Shown here: in pieces, positions 7,660 to 10,441 of the stretch
Numbering within the stretch: the first letter of the stretch is position 1
How the letters are laid out: each line of letters begins with the position of its first letter
Assembly (NCBI GenBank): GCA_905215205.1
Contig: CAJMPK010000042.1
Span: 1 to 10,441, forward strand
Source: an uncultured bacterium
GTDB lineage: Bacteria > Actinomycetota > Coriobacteriia > Coriobacteriales > Coriobacteriaceae
Reading direction: 5' to 3'
Length of the DNA stretch: 10,441 bases
Program-made: the position numbers and the translations under genes
The notes under the pieces: model-generated
The model's input: only the letters and a program-made list of their open reading frames with translations
What the model was told of the DNA's origin: nothing
The model's database searches: none

Positions 7660-9479
7660 GCAACGTCGAGACGAAACGCGGTTTGGTAAAACCGCGTAAG
7701 GTGATTATGCTGAAGCGTTTTCTGTCTTATTACAAGCCCCAGATGGGGCTTTTTGTTGCTGATACTGTTTGTGCTCTGGTGCTTGCCGCCATTGACCTGG
7801 CGTTCCCCATTATCCTGCGCAATTTGACCGGTGGGCTGTTTACTCAGGGTCAGGCTGCCATTATGCAGGCGCTCGGTATGATCGCGGTGGGACTGGTGCT
7901 GATGTATGTCATTCGCTGTGCCTGCCGCTACTTTGTGAGCTATTGGGGTCACGTGATGGGCGCACGCATGGAGTCCAAGATGCGCGAGGACCTGTTCGAC
8001 CAGTATGAGCGCTTTAGCTTTGCGTACTTCGACCGCAACAGCTCGGGCGACATGATGAGCCGCGTGGTCAACGACCTGTTCGATATCTGCGAGGCGGCGC
8101 ACCACGTGCCCGAGTGGATCATCATCTGCGGCATCGAGATCATCGGCTCGTTTGTGATTCTCTTTACCATCGCCCCGGTGCTGGCGCTTGCCATGGCCGT
8201 GGTGACGGCGGCGTTTGCGGTCATCATGTTTTGGCAGAACATGCGCATGCGCGAGGTCTTTAGCGACAACCGCAAAAAAATCAGCGGCATCAATGCGCAG
8301 CTGCAGGATTCGCTGGCGGGCATGCGCGTGGTCAAGAGCTTTGCCAATGAGGAGACCGAACGCTTCAAGTTCCGCGCCTCCAACAATCGCTACCTTTCGT
8401 CCAAGGAGAACATGTACCACGCCATGGGCGTCTATACCGCGACGTATGGCCTGCTCTCGGGTGTGCTCTATGTGATCGTGGTGCTGCTGGGCGGCTGGCT
8501 GGTCGCCCAGGGACAGCTGCAGGCGGTCGATATGGCGACCTTCGCGCTCTACATTTCGCTGTTCTGCACGCCGCTCGAGACACTCGTCAATTCGGCCGAA
8601 ACGTATCAGAAGGCTATCGCCGGCTTTAAGCGTATGGACGAGGTGCTCTCGACCGCGCCGGATATCCAGGACAAGCCGGGCGCCACGGATCTGCAGGTGA
8701 CTGCCGGCGCCGTGGAGTATCACGACGTGTGCTTTAACTACGAGGATGTTGAGCTGGGCGAGGGCGATGCCGACGAGCGTCCCGTTATCGACCATATGGA
8801 CCTGTCCATCAAGCCCGGGCAGACCATCGCTTTGGTTGGCCCTTCGGGCGGTGGCAAGTCCACGACCTGTTCGCTGCTGCCGCGCTTTTATGACGTGGCT
8901 GCCGGATCCATTAGCATCGACGGCCAAGACGTGCGCGATGTGACGCAGCAGAGCCTGCGCCGTGCCATCGGCCTGGTGCAGCAGGATGTCTATCTGTTTG
9001 ACGGTACGATTGGCGAGAACATCGCCTACGGCAAGCCGGGCGCTACAGCGGAAGAGATCGCCGAGGCCGCCCGTCGCGCCAACATCGATTCCTTTATCGA
9101 GTCGCTTCCACAGGGCTACGACACCGTGGTGGGCGAGCGTGGCAGCCGTCTTTCGGGCGGACAGAAGCAGCGTGTTGCCATCGCGCGCGTGTTTCTCAAG
9201 AACCCCAAGATCCTGATTTTGGACGAGGCGACGAGTGCTTTGGATAACGAGAGCGAGGAGGCGGTGCAGGCGTCGCTCGAAGAGCTGGCACGCGGCCGCA
9301 CCACGATTATCATCGCCCACCGTCTCTCGACCATTAAGCATGCTGACGAGATTGCGACCGTTGAGCATGGTCGCGTTGTGGAACGTGGCACGCACGAGGA
9401 GCTTCTCGCCCGTGGCGGCACCTATGCCCGTTACTATCGAATGCAGTTCGAAGGCCCGCGTGCGCACGAGCTCGACTGA
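7608..9479 (+). CDS. ABC exporter half-transporter, fused membrane and ATPase domains
   Basis: Encodes 623 residues from ATG 7608, or 590 if translation starts at ATG 7707. The membrane domain has about six helices (near residues 49-70, 86-107, 170-187, 188-209, 280-300, 306-325). The ATPase domain shows Walker A GPSGGGKST (from Gly411), Q-loop Gln459, signature LSGGQ (from Leu515), Walker B ILILDEATSALD (Asp539-Glu540) and switch His571. One membrane plus one ATPase domain implies a dimer, of the multidrug/lipid exporter (MsbA-like) class; the substrate cannot be told. Related proteins typically begin near MLKRFLSYYKP, which here is residue 34. The preceding 33 residues are basic, use rarer codons and are partly encoded by the inverted repeat, so the start is uncertain. 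No partner exporter gene adjoins it within the window. Confidence 0.93.
   Translation: MDIRDRRLKARLSKWSTCNVETKRGLVKPRKVIMLKRFLSYYKPQMGLFVADTVCALVLAAIDLAFPIILRNLTGGLFTQGQAAIMQALGMIAVGLVLMYVIRCACRYFVSYWGHVMGARMESKMREDLFDQYERFSFAYFDRNSSGDMMSRVVNDLFDICEAAHHVPEWIIICGIEIIGSFVILFTIAPVLALAMAVVTAAFAVIMFWQNMRMREVFSDNRKKISGINAQLQDSLAGMRVVKSFANEETERFKFRASNNRYLSSKENMYHAMGVYTATYGLLSGVLYVIVVLLGGWLVAQGQLQAVDMATFALYISLFCTPLETLVNSAETYQKAIAGFKRMDEVLSTAPDIQDKPGATDLQVTAGAVEYHDVCFNYEDVELGEGDADERPVIDHMDLSIKPGQTIALVGPSGGGKSTTCSLLPRFYDVAAGSISIDGQDVRDVTQQSLRRAIGLVQQDVYLFDGTIGENIAYGKPGATAEEIAEAARRANIDSFIESLPQGYDTVVGERGSRLSGGQKQRVAIARVFLKNPKILILDEATSALDNESEEAVQASLEELARGRTTIIIAHRLSTIKHADEIATVEHGRVVERGTHEELLARGGTYARYYRMQFEGPRAHELD
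7676..7697. repeat. Perfect short palindrome before the alternative exporter start
   Basis: ACGCGGTTT (7676-7684) and AAACCGCGT (7689-7697) are exact reverse complements around GGTA. The right arm ends immediately before the AAGGTG that could serve ATG 7707. It could act as an RNA hairpin or as an operator half-site pair; it also lies within the reading frame that begins at 7608. Confidence 0.65.
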
Positions 9480-9498
9480 TTGATATGACAGGAAGATC

Positions 9499-10441
9499 AT
9501 GGCTGATAAGAACCCTTTGACTCCGGAAGAAGTGACGGAGTTATTCTCCGAAATCGATGCATCCGGTGTCTTGGATCCCACGCTTGCCAAAAAGCGAACC
9601 GAGCGCATGCGTGAGAAGGAGGCTGCGGCCAAGCGCGGTGACAAAGCTGCGCTAGCGCAGCTGCGCAGCGAGGATCGCGCGAGCCAGGCAAAACATATCG
9701 ACCCGCTGTCCGAGGACGATCCTTCGGGTTCGCAGGTGAGTCATACCATTACGAAGACCGCGATGGCCGTGGTCATTGGTATTTTGGTGCTGATCGTGGG
9801 CATGCAGATTGGCTACGGCGTGATGCGTCGTCTGAACACCGCCAACCTGTCCGAGAGCGTTTCGGTCGATACCGTTTCGACGGCGCTGAAGGGCGGCCTT
9901 GAGTGGGGCAACGGCTTTACTCAGTTCCCGCTCGACTTTACCGTCGATGAAGCCGATGAGCGTACGGGCACGGTCGAGGTGACGGTGCTGGACACATCGT
10001 CTGCCAACGAGCTCGAACTGCTGTCCAACGGGCAGATTCAGGCCGCGGCGCTTGCGACCAACGCGCTGCTCAACGATAAGATTGACCGCGTGGTGTATAA
10101 CGTTCACGCCTATATCGACGAGGATAGCAACATTCAGCACGATTCCTTCTTTGGCATGTTTCCCGCCCAGGGCCACCAGAGCGCCATCCTGACGTTCGTG
10201 TGGACCAAGAGCTCATCCAACGCCACGAATATCGACTGGAAGATGCGCATCGTGAGTATGGATGACACCATCGCCGAGCGCATTCAAAAACAGGTGAACT
10301 CGGTGTCGTCGTTGATTGAGGACCCGGTGGTGAGCCAGACCAAGATTGACGAGGAAAAGGACGAACGTGACCTGGAACATCGTCTTCATGGCCGCGAGAT
10401 TTTCCGCGGCGGCAAGCCCGATCGCACACCGTCCGATCTGC
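9499..10441 (+). CDS. Unrecognised single-pass membrane protein, 3' end outside window
   Basis: An open frame of at least 314 codons starts at ATG 9499 after AGGAAG (9490-9495), 19 nt beyond the exporter stop, and runs off the right edge. I do not recognise a family. Residues 1-87 are hydrophilic and charged, with an alternating Lys/Arg/Glu stretch near 30-60 that is likely helical. One strong hydrophobic segment follows at about 88-109 (AMAVVIGILVLIVGMQIGYGVM). The rest (from 110) has no further membrane helix and looks mainly beta-strand in pattern up to about 260, then turns charged (DEEKDERDLEHRLHGRE). There is no Cys in the visible part and no cleavable signal peptide. Codon use resembles the neighbours, supporting a real gene. 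The close spacing suggests cotranscription with the exporter, but a shared job is not shown. Confidence 0.8.
   Translation, partial: MADKNPLTPEEVTELFSEIDASGVLDPTLAKKRTERMREKEAAAKRGDKAALAQLRSEDRASQAKHIDPLSEDDPSGSQVSHTITKTAMAVVIGILVLIVGMQIGYGVMRRLNTANLSESVSVDTVSTALKGGLEWGNGFTQFPLDFTVDEADERTGTVEVTVLDTSSANELELLSNGQIQAAALATNALLNDKIDRVVYNVHAYIDEDSNIQHDSFFGMFPAQGHQSAILTFVWTKSSSNATNIDWKMRIVSMDDTIAERIQKQVNSVSSLIEDPVVSQTKIDEEKDERDLEHRLHGREIFRGGKPDRTPSDL

Noticed and set aside
7389..9644. Very long antisense open frame (751 codons) over the ABC exporter
   Set aside because: It mirrors an exporter with all ABC motifs intact, is His/Ala/Arg rich without a domain pattern, and ends inside other genes. The same reasoning removes the antisense frames at 2720-4021, 4103-5479 and 5585-7498.

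Overview
The window reads as a housekeeping segment of a high-GC chromosome, probably a Coriobacteriia actinobacterium close to Collinsella. Three things point there: the ribosomal protein genes look actinobacterial (S18 keeps a CxxC...CxxH zinc-type signature), codons are strongly G/C-ending, and AGGAGG-type ribosome binding sites precede most genes. The genus is an inference from general family knowledge, not from a search. I see no insertion sequence, phage gene or CRISPR array.

Layout. Positions 1-236 hold two serine tRNA genes on the minus strand: CGA (cut by the window edge) and GGA, the latter with its own promoter and a likely terminator. About 360 bases without a recognisable gene follow. 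All protein genes are on the plus strand. The first block is rpsF-ssb-rpsR-rplI (ribosomal S6, single-strand DNA binding protein, S18, L9), led by a promoter and a leader hairpin and closed by a very clear intrinsic terminator at 2420-2458. Next come dnaB (replicative helicase) and purA (adenylosuccinate synthetase), each with a candidate promoter. After a structured spacer come purD (GAR synthetase, TTG start) and a NUDIX hydrolase of the ADP-ribose pyrophosphatase type. Then there is an ABC exporter half-transporter whose start region lies inside a long inverted repeat, and finally an unrecognised single-pass membrane protein cut by the right edge.

How they fit together. The first block supplies translation and replication proteins. 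dnaB and purA continue this in a synteny known from other Gram-positive bacteria. purA and purD act in the AMP branch and an early step of de novo purine synthesis. The NUDIX enzyme plausibly handles nucleotide-sugar by-products, and the exporter is a separate function.

The coding content is conventional. The points most worth a second look are in the non-coding DNA. They are the ~98-bp imperfect palindrome around the exporter's ribosome binding site, two mutually exclusive stem-loops between purA and purD, and the rpsF leader hairpin. The unknown membrane protein at the right edge is the least understood gene.
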